Shown here piece after piece: positions 8,188 to 17,443 of a stretch of 64,000 nt of DNA (the first letter of the stretch is position 1; the number at the start of each line of letters is the position of its first letter). The notes under the pieces were generated by a model, which saw only the letters and a list, made by a program, of their open reading frames with translations, was not told the DNA's origin and did no database searches. A program made the translations under genes and the position numbers. Source of the stretch: Candidatus Bathyarchaeota archaeon (GTDB taxonomy: Archaea; Thermoproteota; Bathyarchaeia; Bathyarchaeales; Bathycorpusculaceae). Location of the stretch: NCBI GenBank assembly GCA_013388895.1, contig JACAEK010000013.1, positions 46,908-110,907 on the forward strand, read 5' to 3'.

Positions 8188-8390
8188 AAACAGCTTCTTT
8201 CTGTCTAAAATGTGAAAGAAACGCAAACTAGAAGTGCAAGCACAGTCATTATGATAAATGTGAACTACTTGTGAGTAGAAGTAGGCGCAGACTTTTTGAC
8301 AGAACCGAATGTCAAAACTGCATTTACAAAGGAAGCACATACTGCTGGAACCAGTGCCCATACAACATATGGAAAAAAGAACAATTCTAA
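8184..8390 (+). pseudogene. Small cysteine-rich protein interrupted by an in-frame TAG
   Basis: The ATG at 8184 overlaps the stop of the frameshifted GNAT (ATGA). The frame reads MKTASFCLKCERNAN, then TAG at 8229-8231, then KCKHSHYDKCELL, TECQNCIYKGSTYC and WNQCPYNIWKK to TAA 8388-8390. Cysteines occur as CxxC, CxxxxxxxC, CxxC and CxxxC, so a small zinc-binding protein is likely. One base change (TAG to AAG) would restore it. No homologue is recognised; the reading frame is supported by the continued Cys pattern. Confidence 0.45.
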
Positions 8391-8476
8391 ACCAAAACAA
8401 GCAAACTAACCTTGTTGATGACGTAAACTGACATGCGACAAAAATCAGCACAAACACAAATCATCGCAATCAAGCG

Positions 8477-8587
8477 TTACTTTCCAATTTTTTCCGCATG
8501 TTTCTTCTTCTTTTGAACATTCTTCTTTTTTAACGAAGGCACACATTCATCTCCACAAAGCAACACATACACTAAAAATAGTATCAT
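8477..8587 (-). CDS. Possible 36-residue membrane-anchored basic peptide
   Basis: ATG at 8587 opens a short frame: a hydrophobic start MILFLVYVLLCGDECVPS followed by a lysine-rich tail (KKKNVQKKKKHAEKIGK). One membrane helix plus a positive cytoplasmic tail is plausible. No convincing Shine-Dalgarno and no recognised family. It sits in the 460-base stretch between the degraded Cys-rich ORF and the end of the cdh operon. Confidence 0.3.
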   Translation of the reverse strand: MILFLVYVLLCGDECVPSLKKKNVQKKKKHAEKIGK

Positions 8588-8630
8588 AAGAAGTTTCTAA
8601 AAAGCTTTTCAGCAATCAAGACTCAGCGAG

Positions 8631-8647
8631 TTAAAAAAAAAAGAAAA
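8631..8647 (-). terminator. U-run terminator of the cdh operon
   Basis: On the minus strand, the bases immediately after the cdhE stop read TTTTCTTTTTTTTTTAAC. Long T-runs are the usual archaeal transcription terminator. This marks the 3' end of the carbon-monoxide dehydrogenase operon. Confidence 0.6.
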
Positions 8648-10087
8648 CTACGCTTGCTTTTGCCATTTTTCCAGCAGAAATTTCGGAATATCCGAAGAGT
8701 CTCTTGGTCCCACGAGCACTTGCCAACCACTCAATTCTTCAATTTCGCCACTTAAGCGTGCAGACTTGCCCGGAATTATAAGCTTCCTATGCTTAACCTT
8801 ATCCTCAATTCCAGAAGCCTTAATGGCATCAGCAACTTTTTCCGCTGTCAATTTTCTGCCAGCAACCGCGCTGTCCACAGCTATGCCTTCCGTGTCCACA
8901 ACCAGCAAATACGTATTCAACTTCGCATTCTCAATGTCCGACGCAACAGTGTAATACGTCAACGCAAAATTCGTCGTAAACATCACAGGCGAATCAGCAT
9001 CAGGCGAACCAAACACTTTCAAACCAGCTTCAACAGCCACAGGCTTACGAGGATCAGTGTAAATATTCTGACGCAAAACAGCATCTGGCAAAAGCGCCCA
9101 ACCATCCACACTATGCATCACAACTGCATCTGCATACCGCACAATCAGCATAGCCGCCGTATAAGCCTCCTTCCACTTCACAACTTCTTCAGGCGCATCA
9201 CCACGGTCCATCCAAGCAGTCATCGGCACACCCAAAAGCGGAAAACCCAAAAGCTCATCACCGCGTTTACAACCAGCTCTTCGAATCATAGTGAAATTGT
9301 TCAAAGTATCCGCTAAACCATCACCAGCAAAAGTGCCTGGGTCTAGAACTAAATCCTCAACGCCATAAGCCGTCAGCGTTTTCGCCAAAGACCGCAGAAG
9401 CTTCAGATTATTTGGCGCAGAAACTGCCAACGGGCAGTAATACATTAGCGCAAGCTCAGCCATTTCGCGCCAGTTGTCTTTCGTAGCAGCATACAGAAGC
9501 GGCTTAGCCTTTGGAACAGCCATCAAACCCGCTTCCAAAACATTCGAATTCAAAGAGCACAAAATCAACGGCAAACTAGTGTTTTCAGCCACTTTTTTAA
9601 CCAATGCTTTAAACTTGTCCGCATCATTCGACACGGAACGAACCGCAACCATGTCCAATCGTAAAATCTGTCCAATATACTCAAAACTAAACTTTTCCGC
9701 TCGCTTTATACGGTCCAGCACCTCGTCATCAGCCATCTCGTCAGTAACGTCAATCGCAATGGCAGTCGGATTGAAATATGCAAACTCGTGACGATATTGG
9801 ACAAGCTTACCGCCAAGCTTAACGGCACGGTCGCCAACACCCACAACCACTTCACGAATGGGCGGCTTCAGCAACTCCTTCAACTGCTTATACGCTTTCT
9901 CGTTCTCCTTCTTCAACAACGGCGGACACTGCTCAAGTGAAACTTCACGGTTCACAAGCTTCGTGGCAAAAGCCATACAATTCTCTTCACCGCATTCTTT
10001 ACAGTTTGTCCGTGGAAGAAGCTTATACACATCAATAGGGCTTAATTCTCGAATGCTGCCTTTTGTTTTAGTTTCTCTTTCGCTCAT
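8648..10087 (-). CDS. cdhE: CODH/ACS gamma subunit, large corrinoid Fe-S protein
   Basis: 479 residues from the ATG at 10087; the open frame extends to a GTG at 10099, but AGGTG lies ten bases before the ATG. The N-terminal 4Fe-4S motif has Cys-x2-Cys-x4-Cys-x16-Cys (NCKECGEENC ... EQCP, about residues 29-54), then a TIM barrel (VVGVGDRAVKLGGKLVQYRH) and a C-terminal cobalamin-binding domain. With CdhD it carries the methyl group between the tetrahydropterin and the acetyl-CoA synthase active site. It is the last gene of the operon, with the cdhD stop 12 bases upstream. The stop is TAG, at the natural end of the family. Confidence 0.96.
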   Translation of the reverse strand: MSERETKTKGSIRELSPIDVYKLLPRTNCKECGEENCMAFATKLVNREVSLEQCPPLLKKENEKAYKQLKELLKPPIREVVVGVGDRAVKLGGKLVQYRHEFAYFNPTAIAIDVTDEMADDEVLDRIKRAEKFSFEYIGQILRLDMVAVRSVSNDADKFKALVKKVAENTSLPLILCSLNSNVLEAGLMAVPKAKPLLYAATKDNWREMAELALMYYCPLAVSAPNNLKLLRSLAKTLTAYGVEDLVLDPGTFAGDGLADTLNNFTMIRRAGCKRGDELLGFPLLGVPMTAWMDRGDAPEEVVKWKEAYTAAMLIVRYADAVVMHSVDGWALLPDAVLRQNIYTDPRKPVAVEAGLKVFGSPDADSPVMFTTNFALTYYTVASDIENAKLNTYLLVVDTEGIAVDSAVAGRKLTAEKVADAIKASGIEDKVKHRKLIIPGKSARLSGEIEELSGWQVLVGPRDSSDIPKFLLEKWQKQA

Positions 10088-10099
10088 GTCTGCACGCAC

Positions 10100-11329
10100 C
10101 TAAGTTTTCATGGAAACCCATTCAACAAGCCTATCAGCGTTCCCACTGCTTCCACCCAACAACTGCTTAGTAATGTCCTTCAACGTTTTCACAGCAGCAG
10201 GATGCATCATCATAAACAAATCCACACCCGCCAACAACAGCGTTAAGGCGGTAGTGACTTCCCACAAAGGACCACGCAACTCACGAGGCTCCCACTCAGG
10301 CGCCATCTCCAACCACGCTTCACGCGCAGCCCAAGCATTAGTCGTCCCAGAAGACATCGGATGCGCCAGTTCAGGATCGCCCATCAAACCCGCAAGCCTA
10401 GCCCGCTCCATATTCGTAAACGCATAATCCAGACCATAACCCAACGCAGCAGTCGTCAAATCCATCACAATATCTTCCTTCGGCAAATAATCATACAAGA
10501 TGCGGTTAAGCTCTCTGGCAAGATTCAAATCCATAGGCGTAAAAGACAACGCAGCATGCCCATGTTTTTTGACAAATTTGGCACAACGCTCAACATCCAT
10601 ATCCTTCGTAAGCGAACTCATCAGGAAGCGTTCACCGGCAAAAGTCTCAGCAACAGCCTCAAAAACGTCCGCATCCTTCTTCGGATCACCGCAACCACCA
10701 ATCACCAGGGGCACGTCAACAGCCTGCAAAACCTCCTCAACAGTCTTGACAGCTTCTTTCGGCGAAGCATCCTTAACAAGAGGATCAATACTAATCAAAT
10801 GCACAGTCAACAAGTCAGCACCAAACTTCTTAACAGCCAATTTAGCCCATGCCGCGGGGTCTTCTAAAACATCTTTCACATGCATTTTCACAGCCTTTGC
10901 AAGGGGTACTTTCATGTCAAAAACGTCAACTGAAATGACAGGCGGATGAAGTATAGGCTGCTCAAAAGTGTAGAATGGCGGCGCTGTCTCGCCTCCAATA
11001 GTGATTGCTTTTCCGCGGCTTCCACCCTTCTTCTTAGTAGCGCCAAGCGTAACCTCAACTACTTTACCAAGATAGGATTCAACGGGCGGAAAGAATTCTG
11101 CCTCGATAATCTGAGTGGGCTTAGCTTTTGCGGGCGGAGCAAGCTTCGGCATAGCAACGCCGGGAGCAGCAACAGCGCCTGGTTGCAACCAGATTTCTAA
11201 ATCTCCGACTTCCATTTCGAAGTCTTCAAGTTCAATTTCCTGAAGTTTGGCGAGAAGCTCAAGCAAACGCGGATTAAGTTTTAACCCGAATGCTGATTCG
11301 TCTTTCTCATTTTTTGGCAATGCTTTCAC
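10100..11329 (-). CDS. cdhD: CODH/ACS delta subunit, small corrinoid protein
   Basis: 409 residues. The family stretches VEVTLGATKKKGGSRGKAI, IGGETAPPFYTFE, HLISIDPLVKDASP and VIGGCGDPKKDADV are clear, and the C-terminal part has the typical GTTNAWAAREAWLEM. CdhD forms the heterodimeric corrinoid Fe-S protein with CdhE and accepts methyl groups from methyl-tetrahydropterin. The start GTG lies inside the end of cdhC (23-base overlap), and cdhE follows directly, so translation of the three is coupled. The N-terminal 85 residues are variable and Ala/Pro-rich. Confidence 0.95.
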   Translation of the reverse strand: MKALPKNEKDESAFGLKLNPRLLELLAKLQEIELEDFEMEVGDLEIWLQPGAVAAPGVAMPKLAPPAKAKPTQIIEAEFFPPVESYLGKVVEVTLGATKKKGGSRGKAITIGGETAPPFYTFEQPILHPPVISVDVFDMKVPLAKAVKMHVKDVLEDPAAWAKLAVKKFGADLLTVHLISIDPLVKDASPKEAVKTVEEVLQAVDVPLVIGGCGDPKKDADVFEAVAETFAGERFLMSSLTKDMDVERCAKFVKKHGHAALSFTPMDLNLARELNRILYDYLPKEDIVMDLTTAALGYGLDYAFTNMERARLAGLMGDPELAHPMSSGTTNAWAAREAWLEMAPEWEPRELRGPLWEVTTALTLLLAGVDLFMMMHPAAVKTLKDITKQLLGGSSGNADRLVEWVSMKT

Positions 11330-12728
11330 CTTTTTTCTCGGTTTTTTCTGAGTGAATTATGACTTTTTTGGCGTAGATTTTGGCGTCTTTGAGGATTATT
11401 TTGAATCCGCCAGCAGTTAGTGGCAGAGTTGACGCTGTGATAACGGGAACAGCAGGCGCTTCTTCTCGTGTTTCAGTTGGTGTAGCTTCTGCTATGACCA
11501 CTGCCGCTTCTTTCCAATGCTCTACAACTGGGTGATTATGCTCTTTCAGAAACGCTTTCAAATCGTCAACTGTTTTCGCATTTTCTTCTGTGGCGATTTT
11601 GTCCACAAGCTCGGCTGGAATGAAGTCTTTAACCCTCTCCTTTACCTCTTTCGGAAGCCAAACTACACGTTTCCAGCCGCCGTCAGCCTGCAAAAACTTT
11701 GGCGAACGCATGTATTCAATAGATAACCCGTGGAACCCGTCTACTTGGCGACCGCCAGCAGTGGAATCTGCAATCGTTGAGAAGGCTAAGCCGTTAACTG
11801 ATGCCTCCTTATAGCCTCGGTGAACTATGCCGAAACCGTCCACTTCTGGAATGTAGAAGGCTACACCTTCGAAACAGCCACAAGAGGTGTGCGGATAACC
11901 GAAACTTGTGTAGAGCCACACTCTAGTGATTTCGCCTAGAGACTTCTTTTTCACGGCTTCGTTTACGCCGGAAAATTCGCCTTTCTCAGCGTCAACCAAC
12001 TCTCCTTTTTCGATGGCGAATACAGGTCCTTTGGGGTCGATGCTGGCTGCTGCTCTTCCGTCAAACCAGCTTATGGCACCACAATTCGAGTAGCGCTGAG
12101 GCGTGATTACGCAAACGTGAGTAGGCGCAAAAGATTGGCATAGGGCGCATCCGTAAAACCTGTCAACTTCCTCGTCTTTCAGTCCCCTTGCCCTGGCATC
12201 TCTTGCCTCGTAGATTCCCAAAGCTTCATTATAGAGCGGTTTCACTTTTTCAGGGTCTGTGAAGAAGGTTACTTGCATTTTTTCAATTATGGGCAGTTCG
12301 CTTTTGAAAAGTCTATGCAGAACCTTTCCGATATATTCAAACGAGTTTAAGCCTTTTTGGAACGATTTTTTGCTCAATCGCATCCAAATGTCATAACGCT
12401 GGTTAAGGTGCATAAAGCCCTCGATGAAGTTGCAGTATGCGTGGATGCGCCTTTCTACGACTCCTTCAAGTTCTGGCTCAAGCTGTGGCCCAGCTACTTC
12501 GATGAGTATGCCGAAGCTGTAGCTTTTGCCTTCTTGCATGTCTTTTAAGTCAGGTCTAACTATGGTTATTTTTCCGTCTTCAATTTCTTCAGGTTTTTTC
12601 ACTCTTGCCAGTTCGAATTTTTCTTTGATGTCTGGTCCGCCTAGTTCAATGTGCATGTCGTTTCTGCGGATTCTTTCGCCTTCGTAGATTACGCCTACGT
12701 CGACTGGTATGTCTTCAAACATTGACAT
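11307..12728 (-). CDS. cdhC: CODH/ACS beta subunit, acetyl-CoA synthase (A-cluster)
   Basis: 473 residues. The A-cluster cysteines are visible: C194-x2-C197, C206 and C216 in the region around FYGCALCQSF and NCGAISWFDG, and the Cys-Gly-Cys pair C283/C285 in HTSCGCFEGVA. This subunit joins a methyl group, CO and CoA to make acetyl-CoA, or cleaves it. It is the short archaeal form, without the bacterial N-terminal domain that contacts CODH. It starts three bases after cdhB and overlaps cdhD. Confidence 0.97.
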   Translation of the reverse strand: MSMFEDIPVDVGVIYEGERIRRNDMHIELGGPDIKEKFELARVKKPEEIEDGKITIVRPDLKDMQEGKSYSFGILIEVAGPQLEPELEGVVERRIHAYCNFIEGFMHLNQRYDIWMRLSKKSFQKGLNSFEYIGKVLHRLFKSELPIIEKMQVTFFTDPEKVKPLYNEALGIYEARDARARGLKDEEVDRFYGCALCQSFAPTHVCVITPQRYSNCGAISWFDGRAAASIDPKGPVFAIEKGELVDAEKGEFSGVNEAVKKKSLGEITRVWLYTSFGYPHTSCGCFEGVAFYIPEVDGFGIVHRGYKEASVNGLAFSTIADSTAGGRQVDGFHGLSIEYMRSPKFLQADGGWKRVVWLPKEVKERVKDFIPAELVDKIATEENAKTVDDLKAFLKEHNHPVVEHWKEAAVVIAEATPTETREEAPAVPVITASTLPLTAGGFKIILKDAKIYAKKVIIHSEKTEKKGESIAKK

Positions 12729-12731
12729 TTT

Positions 12732-13277
12732 CTAGTTTCCTCCAAGTTTGTTTACTATAATTTCTATATTGTCTTTCCAATCTTTGATTGAGAGGTTTGG
12801 AAATGACCATGATGCATGTGGGTTGTAAAATCTGTCGAGGCTTATGGTTTTAAGATTTGTGGAGAAATGCTTCAGCCCAGACAATATGACAAATTCCATG
12901 TAGTAGGGCAATCCCATGAATAATGCTAAATCGTAAGGTCCGTTTCCATCTAAACCCTTCCATTCAGAATCTGCAAGTCTGTCGCCTATGTCCATGGCAG
13001 GCATGTGAGTCGCAGAACTGAAACCTCTCTTGATAAATTCGCTCACTACGTGTGCTGTTGCTACTACTGGGATTCCAGCTGCATTGCTCATGCGAATAGC
13101 GTAGTCAATCATTTTGGCATCTTCTGAATAATCTTCAGCAGCCAAATGCCCAACAACAATAAGCGGACGCTTAGCTTTCTTCACCATTGCAGCAACCACC
13201 TCAGGTTTCAAGATGAGTAAAGCTTTCTTTGGGCCTGCAATTTCGGCTGTCTGCCAAGGTTCTTCCTTCACACCCAT
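12732..13277 (-). CDS. cdhB: CODH/ACS epsilon subunit
   Basis: 181 residues, the normal length for CdhB. It shows the Rossmann-like pattern of the family: ALLILKPEVVAAMVKKAKRP, LIVVGHLAAEDYSED and DLALFMGLPYYMEFVILSGLKH. CdhB binds CdhA in the alpha2-epsilon2 component and has a DHS-like NAD/FAD-binding fold; it may help electron transfer. It lies between cdhA and cdhC with gaps of two and three bases, so it belongs to the same transcript. Confidence 0.94.
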   Translation of the reverse strand: MGVKEEPWQTAEIAGPKKALLILKPEVVAAMVKKAKRPLIVVGHLAAEDYSEDAKMIDYAIRMSNAAGIPVVATAHVVSEFIKRGFSSATHMPAMDIGDRLADSEWKGLDGNGPYDLALFMGLPYYMEFVILSGLKHFSTNLKTISLDRFYNPHASWSFPNLSIKDWKDNIEIIVNKLGGN

Positions 13278-13279
13278 GT

Positions 13280-15631
13280 TTATTCACCTTTAGTTTTTCT
13301 GATAAGTCTAGGAAGAAGCGTTGGATCTGGAATTCCCATCTCCTTCCATTCCTTCTTTTCCAGAATTTTGAGAATTTCATCTTTCATCGTAATCGGTATA
13401 TCGGCCTGATTTCTGACATATAGGTGAATATCATCTGGCATAACGCTGTAAAGACGCTTGTGCAAATCAATGTAATGGGTCAATTTTACAGCGCGCCCCT
13501 TGCTTGTGTCATTGGGTCTCATGCAAAGTTTTGCTATAAGCACCATGGCTTCTTCTTTGGTCTCAGCGGCAGTGAACAAATGCTCTGGAGTTGGACCCAC
13601 GTAGACTTTTTCCCCAGTTCTGGCGTTATACACGTACCAATCTTCATCTATATCCTTTCTTCCAAGCAGCATTCGACGATATTTTGAACCGTGAGGCCCA
13701 ACGATTACTGGCACGCCAAGCCTCCAGAAGCCAGAAGCTATTGAGGCTGCCTTCTGCGACATAGCGCCCCAAGCCAGTCCAACTGCTCCCACTCGGTTAA
13801 GAATGTAATCAGCTATTTCTTCATAATTAGCCCGCAGCTTTCTTTTCGCAAATATGCTGGCAATTTTGATGGCAGCACCGGCTATGTGAGGGTTGGAGAC
13901 ACATGAACCAACATTGAGGATGCCGCCTGCATCAAAAGCGCCTGGATATTTCTCGTATATGGTTTTTCCTTCCTCATCTTTGACCATGGCCATTGACATA
14001 GCTGCACACCCAGACGTGACGACGATAAACCTACGTTTGGCAAACTCTTCGGCAATCTCTGCAACTTCTTTTCCGCCTTTTGGATAGTTTGCGCATCCCA
14101 CTAACGCAACTACTCCAGGAATTTCACCCAAGACTATGGGTCCGCCGACATTTCTTATCTCTACGTCTTGAATTGCTCCACGTCCGACCCGCATCTTGAA
14201 TTTTTCCTTTAGCAACTGTTCTTCTCCAGCTTTTACAATGAAGCTATGAAGCGGAAAGTCGTTGGGGCAAGCGCTGTCACAACGACCGCAGCCAATACAA
14301 TCCTCAAGAATGTCGGCTAAAGGATTAAGGTCTCCTTTTGCAGCAGCCTTCATTGCTTTGGGAATAGGCATGTTATTTGGACATGCCCGCATACACTCGT
14401 TACATTCTGTGCACTCTTGAGCATCCTTAATGATTTCTTCTTTTTTTGGAATAATGCTGAATTTGTTCCTTTTCGGAGCCACCTTCAACACAGTTTCAAC
14501 TGCAACTTCGCCTACCTTGTCTGGGTTTAAAATTAACGCTCCTGGAACTTTTCCTTCAACCAAGTCTGATATGACCTGTTCTGACGGATTTTCTGTTCTA
14601 TTTTCAAGTCCAAGACAGTTTTTGGGACTGGAAGCAATTACGGGCGCTTTGACTTTTTGGGCTTCCACCAGTGCGTCTGCGCGGATGCATTGCTCATCTA
14701 CTACGATGAGGTCTGCTAACCCGCTTCGTATATAACGCAACTGCCAAGATATGGGACCAACTATTTTCGCCATCGAACTATACCGTGTAATGTCGTGAGC
14801 CGTGCAGCATATACCTACCACCTCCACTTTTCCAAGTAATCCCTTATCAGTCAAATAGTCAATTATTCCAACAGAAGAAGGCACATTATGCCCAATAACC
14901 AAAATTGTAGGTTTGGATACGTCTGCTGCAGCGAAGCCTAAATCTGTCAACGGTGCTTCAGGGTCAGCCTTTGGAAAACCCAGCACCGAAATCTGCGCCA
15001 GATCCGCAATTTCCATGCCAACCTGATCAACCATCCCAGCGTGAAGAACCTTCGATTCAAAATCTAAATTGCTTCCCTCTTGTCCAGTGTGAGTAGCAGA
15101 AAGAAGATGGGTAACTTGCTTTTCGCAATACTCTAGAGCGTCCTCCAAATCCTTCAGCCTTTCAGCTTTGATACCGCAAACTAAACGAGTTACGGGAGCT
15201 TCTATGTCTATGTTCAAGCCACCTACATTAAGGGGAGTATTTCGATCATATTTCTCCATGAGGTGTTCCACCAGATGCCTTGCATGTGCAATATGTGTAG
15301 CAGCTCCAATGCAGCATGCGAGAAGAACAATGCGCGATTGCTGTGCGGCCATATTTAATCCACAAGCACCTCGTTTATCGCCAGTCAAGTCGCATTTTCC
15401 GAAAGTGCAAAGACAACAGACGTCGCAGAAGGGTAAGTAAAATGGTTTGTAGCGTTGAAGCAGTTTCATGTCCCAATCTCTTAGTGTGGTTATTTCTGGA
15501 AAGGGTGTTGGACCCATCGGCTCCGCCCATTTCTCCTCAACAATCCTGCCGATAGAAAGTTCAAGATTCTTGAAAAGACCAACATCAGTCTTAAACTCGT
15601 CAACTTTAACGTGTACGCCTTTTTTGCTCAA
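13280..15631 (-). CDS. cdhA: CODH/ACS alpha subunit, Ni-Fe CO dehydrogenase
   Basis: 783 residues. The N-terminal cysteines for the B and D clusters lie in CDVCCLCTFGKCD (C69-C80) with C90. Two ferredoxin-type motifs follow at about 413-470 (CTECNECMRACP and CIGCGRCDSACP), as in the archaeal form. C-cluster regions include GICCTAHD, LVGCANYP, TSGCAAMSM and GSCVSNPH. It oxidises CO or reduces CO2 to CO for acetyl-CoA synthesis. The start is TTG with no clear Shine-Dalgarno; a 115-base gap to the upstream ATPase gene contains an AT-rich stretch that may hold an internal promoter. Confidence 0.97.
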   Translation of the reverse strand: MSKKGVHVKVDEFKTDVGLFKNLELSIGRIVEEKWAEPMGPTPFPEITTLRDWDMKLLQRYKPFYLPFCDVCCLCTFGKCDLTGDKRGACGLNMAAQQSRIVLLACCIGAATHIAHARHLVEHLMEKYDRNTPLNVGGLNIDIEAPVTRLVCGIKAERLKDLEDALEYCEKQVTHLLSATHTGQEGSNLDFESKVLHAGMVDQVGMEIADLAQISVLGFPKADPEAPLTDLGFAAADVSKPTILVIGHNVPSSVGIIDYLTDKGLLGKVEVVGICCTAHDITRYSSMAKIVGPISWQLRYIRSGLADLIVVDEQCIRADALVEAQKVKAPVIASSPKNCLGLENRTENPSEQVISDLVEGKVPGALILNPDKVGEVAVETVLKVAPKRNKFSIIPKKEEIIKDAQECTECNECMRACPNNMPIPKAMKAAAKGDLNPLADILEDCIGCGRCDSACPNDFPLHSFIVKAGEEQLLKEKFKMRVGRGAIQDVEIRNVGGPIVLGEIPGVVALVGCANYPKGGKEVAEIAEEFAKRRFIVVTSGCAAMSMAMVKDEEGKTIYEKYPGAFDAGGILNVGSCVSNPHIAGAAIKIASIFAKRKLRANYEEIADYILNRVGAVGLAWGAMSQKAASIASGFWRLGVPVIVGPHGSKYRRMLLGRKDIDEDWYVYNARTGEKVYVGPTPEHLFTAAETKEEAMVLIAKLCMRPNDTSKGRAVKLTHYIDLHKRLYSVMPDDIHLYVRNQADIPITMKDEILKILEKKEWKEMGIPDPTLLPRLIRKTKGE

Positions 15632-15745
15632 AGTTTAAGCACGATCCAAAGGTTTAGAAGTAATATGGTTGATGATGTTTGATTTTAAGTTTTCTAGAAC
15701 AGCTTTCTATTAAGCATGAACCAAACCTAACAGACAAAAACCCAA

Positions 15746-16516
15746 TCACAGCCTAACGTAGCCAGCCTTTCGCATGATCTCCCTAACAGAAGCATAAGCT
15801 GGAGAATCAAGGGGCAAATCAAGCAACGATTTCCCAGCCAAAACATGCTCCTCAACCATTTTATCATGGGCTATCTTGCCCAGAAACTCGAATCTTAAAG
15901 CTTTTTTGGCTTGCTCTTCTAGGCTTGTTGGGAACCTGAAACCGCCAACAACATAGAATGTTTTGAAGTCTATTTTGACTTCTTGGGCAATACGATATGC
16001 ACGTTCAACATGGTCAAACGATTTTTTAGACGGGTCAATAACGTCGAATATGTCGTCTACTTTTGACGTGATTCTGCGGTTTAGATGCTCTAAGCCTGCG
16101 GGCGAGTCTATAAGCACGTACTTGTAGGTTTTGGTTAAGGATTCTAAGGCGCCTTTTAATGCGGCGTTTGGCATGCAGTAGCATCCTTCAACCCACTTCG
16201 TTCCGAGAGCTAGAAAATCGAAGAAATTGCCTTCATACATGCCGTAAGTCCAAATTTTGTTTTCAATGCGTTCAGTGGGCGCTATGCCAACAGTTGTTCC
16301 GCCCTGCTCCAAAAAAGTCTCCACAAGAAGCTCCGAAATCGTTTTCTTCCCCTCTTGTTTGAGGTCTACGCCAACCATTTCAGCCAAGTTCTGGTCTGGG
16401 TCAGCATCCACCAAAAGCAAAGGCGTATCGCCTGCCTCGATTAAGTGTTTAGCCATTAAAGCCACGAAGCTTGTTTTGCCAGTTCCCCCGCGACCTATTG
16501 TAACAATTGTCTTCAT
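15746..16516 (-). CDS. CooC-like nickel-insertion ATPase, second paralogue
   Basis: 256 residues from the ATG at 16516 (AAGGAG upstream); an ATG at 16537 overlaps the previous stop. It is a MinD/CooC-type ATPase: P-loop GRGGTGKTS at the N-terminus, LLVDADPDQNLAEMVGVD (switch I), a Cys-x-Cys pair in EGCYCMPNA and LIDSPAGLEHLNRR (switch II). CooC dimers bind nickel through the CxC pair and load it into the CODH C-cluster. The signature lysine of the deviant Walker A (GKGG) is Arg here, which is unusual. Its position between cooC and cdhA supports a maturation role. Confidence 0.85.
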   Translation of the reverse strand: MKTIVTIGRGGTGKTSFVALMAKHLIEAGDTPLLLVDADPDQNLAEMVGVDLKQEGKKTISELLVETFLEQGGTTVGIAPTERIENKIWTYGMYEGNFFDFLALGTKWVEGCYCMPNAALKGALESLTKTYKYVLIDSPAGLEHLNRRITSKVDDIFDVIDPSKKSFDHVERAYRIAQEVKIDFKTFYVVGGFRFPTSLEEQAKKALRFEFLGKIAHDKMVEEHVLAGKSLLDLPLDSPAYASVREIMRKAGYVRL

Positions 16517-16533
16517 GTTTCTTCTTACTCCTT

Positions 16534-17316
16534 TCATGCGAGTTTTGTGTGTAATTTGCCTATTACTTGCATAGCTGCGGAATCTTCATATTTAAGTGGT
16601 GTTTCTCCCCGCATTTCAGCCTCTACAACTTTGGAGTCATAGGGCACAAAATCCAAAATCTGCAAGTTATTTTTCTCGGCAAATCTTTCCACGGTTTCTT
16701 TTTGAATGTTATTGGCTATTTTGTTTGCGATGAGGAGAGCTTGCTTGATGTCGGTTTTTGTGGCTAAATCATGTATGTGTTTGGCTGTTTCTAAGGCTTT
16801 CACGTTTGCATCTGCCACAATGAGCAGCGTGTCTACGTGTTTTGCTGTTCCTCTACCCATATGCTCAACACCTGCTTCCATGTCGAGAATAACCGCTTCG
16901 TCCCGCTCAACTACCAGATGGAGAAGCAAAGAACGAACAACAGCGTTGGCTGGGCAAGTGCAGCCAGAACCCGCCGATTTCACAGTACCCATAACTATGA
17001 GGTTTACGCCGAAAGAAGTTTGCACAGAATATTCACGAACAATATCGTCAACGGTGAAGGAAAGCCTGTAAACGCCCGAATAGTCTGTAGTTGTTTTTGA
17101 CTCTATCAGCTCTTTGTTTTCTGATATGGGCAATATTTTACTCGCTTCTTCTGGTGACAAACCTAAGGTCAGAGCGAGGTTTGGCGAAGGGTCAGCGTCT
17201 ATGACTATTGTTTTTATGCCGTTTTTTGCGAAGGAGTGGGCGATGCCAGCGGCGATTAGTGTTTTTCCTACGCCGCCTTTGCCGCAAACCGCTATCTTCA
17301 CTTGATTCTTCCTCAT
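16534..17316 (-). CDS. cooC: CODH nickel-insertion accessory ATPase CooC
   Basis: 260 residues. It has a canonical deviant Walker A GKGGVGKT, VIDADPSPNLALTLG, the nickel-binding Cys-x-Cys in GCTCPANAVVR and LDMEAGVEHMGRGTA. This is the standard CooC pattern: an ATP-dependent dimer that inserts nickel into CODH. It is the first gene of the minus-strand unit that continues through the CooC paralogue (four-base overlap with its outer ATG) into cdhABCDE. It is divergent from the Gfo/Idh/MocA gene. Confidence 0.93.
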   Translation of the reverse strand: MRKNQVKIAVCGKGGVGKTLIAAGIAHSFAKNGIKTIVIDADPSPNLALTLGLSPEEASKILPISENKELIESKTTTDYSGVYRLSFTVDDIVREYSVQTSFGVNLIVMGTVKSAGSGCTCPANAVVRSLLLHLVVERDEAVILDMEAGVEHMGRGTAKHVDTLLIVADANVKALETAKHIHDLATKTDIKQALLIANKIANNIQKETVERFAEKNNLQILDFVPYDSKVVEAEMRGETPLKYEDSAAMQVIGKLHTKLA

Positions 17317-17443
17317 TCTGGTTTAGCTAGAGAAACTTATTTACGTTTTCTCACAAAAACAATGTTTACGTTATATGTGGCGCATAGCGTAACTATTTTA
17401 TATTGTGGACGCATATTTGGAGAGAACATACTAGGTGAAAATT

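Noticed and set aside
8229..8231. Pyrrolysine recoding of TAG as the explanation of all interrupted genes
   Set aside because: Other interrupted genes carry TAA or frameshifts, and TAG ends intact genes such as cdhE and the presenilin-type protease.
8167..8457. 96-codon minus-strand Cys/Phe-rich open frame
   Set aside because: It is the antisense of the Cys-rich plus-strand frame, which has CxxC spacing and a start overlapping the previous gene.
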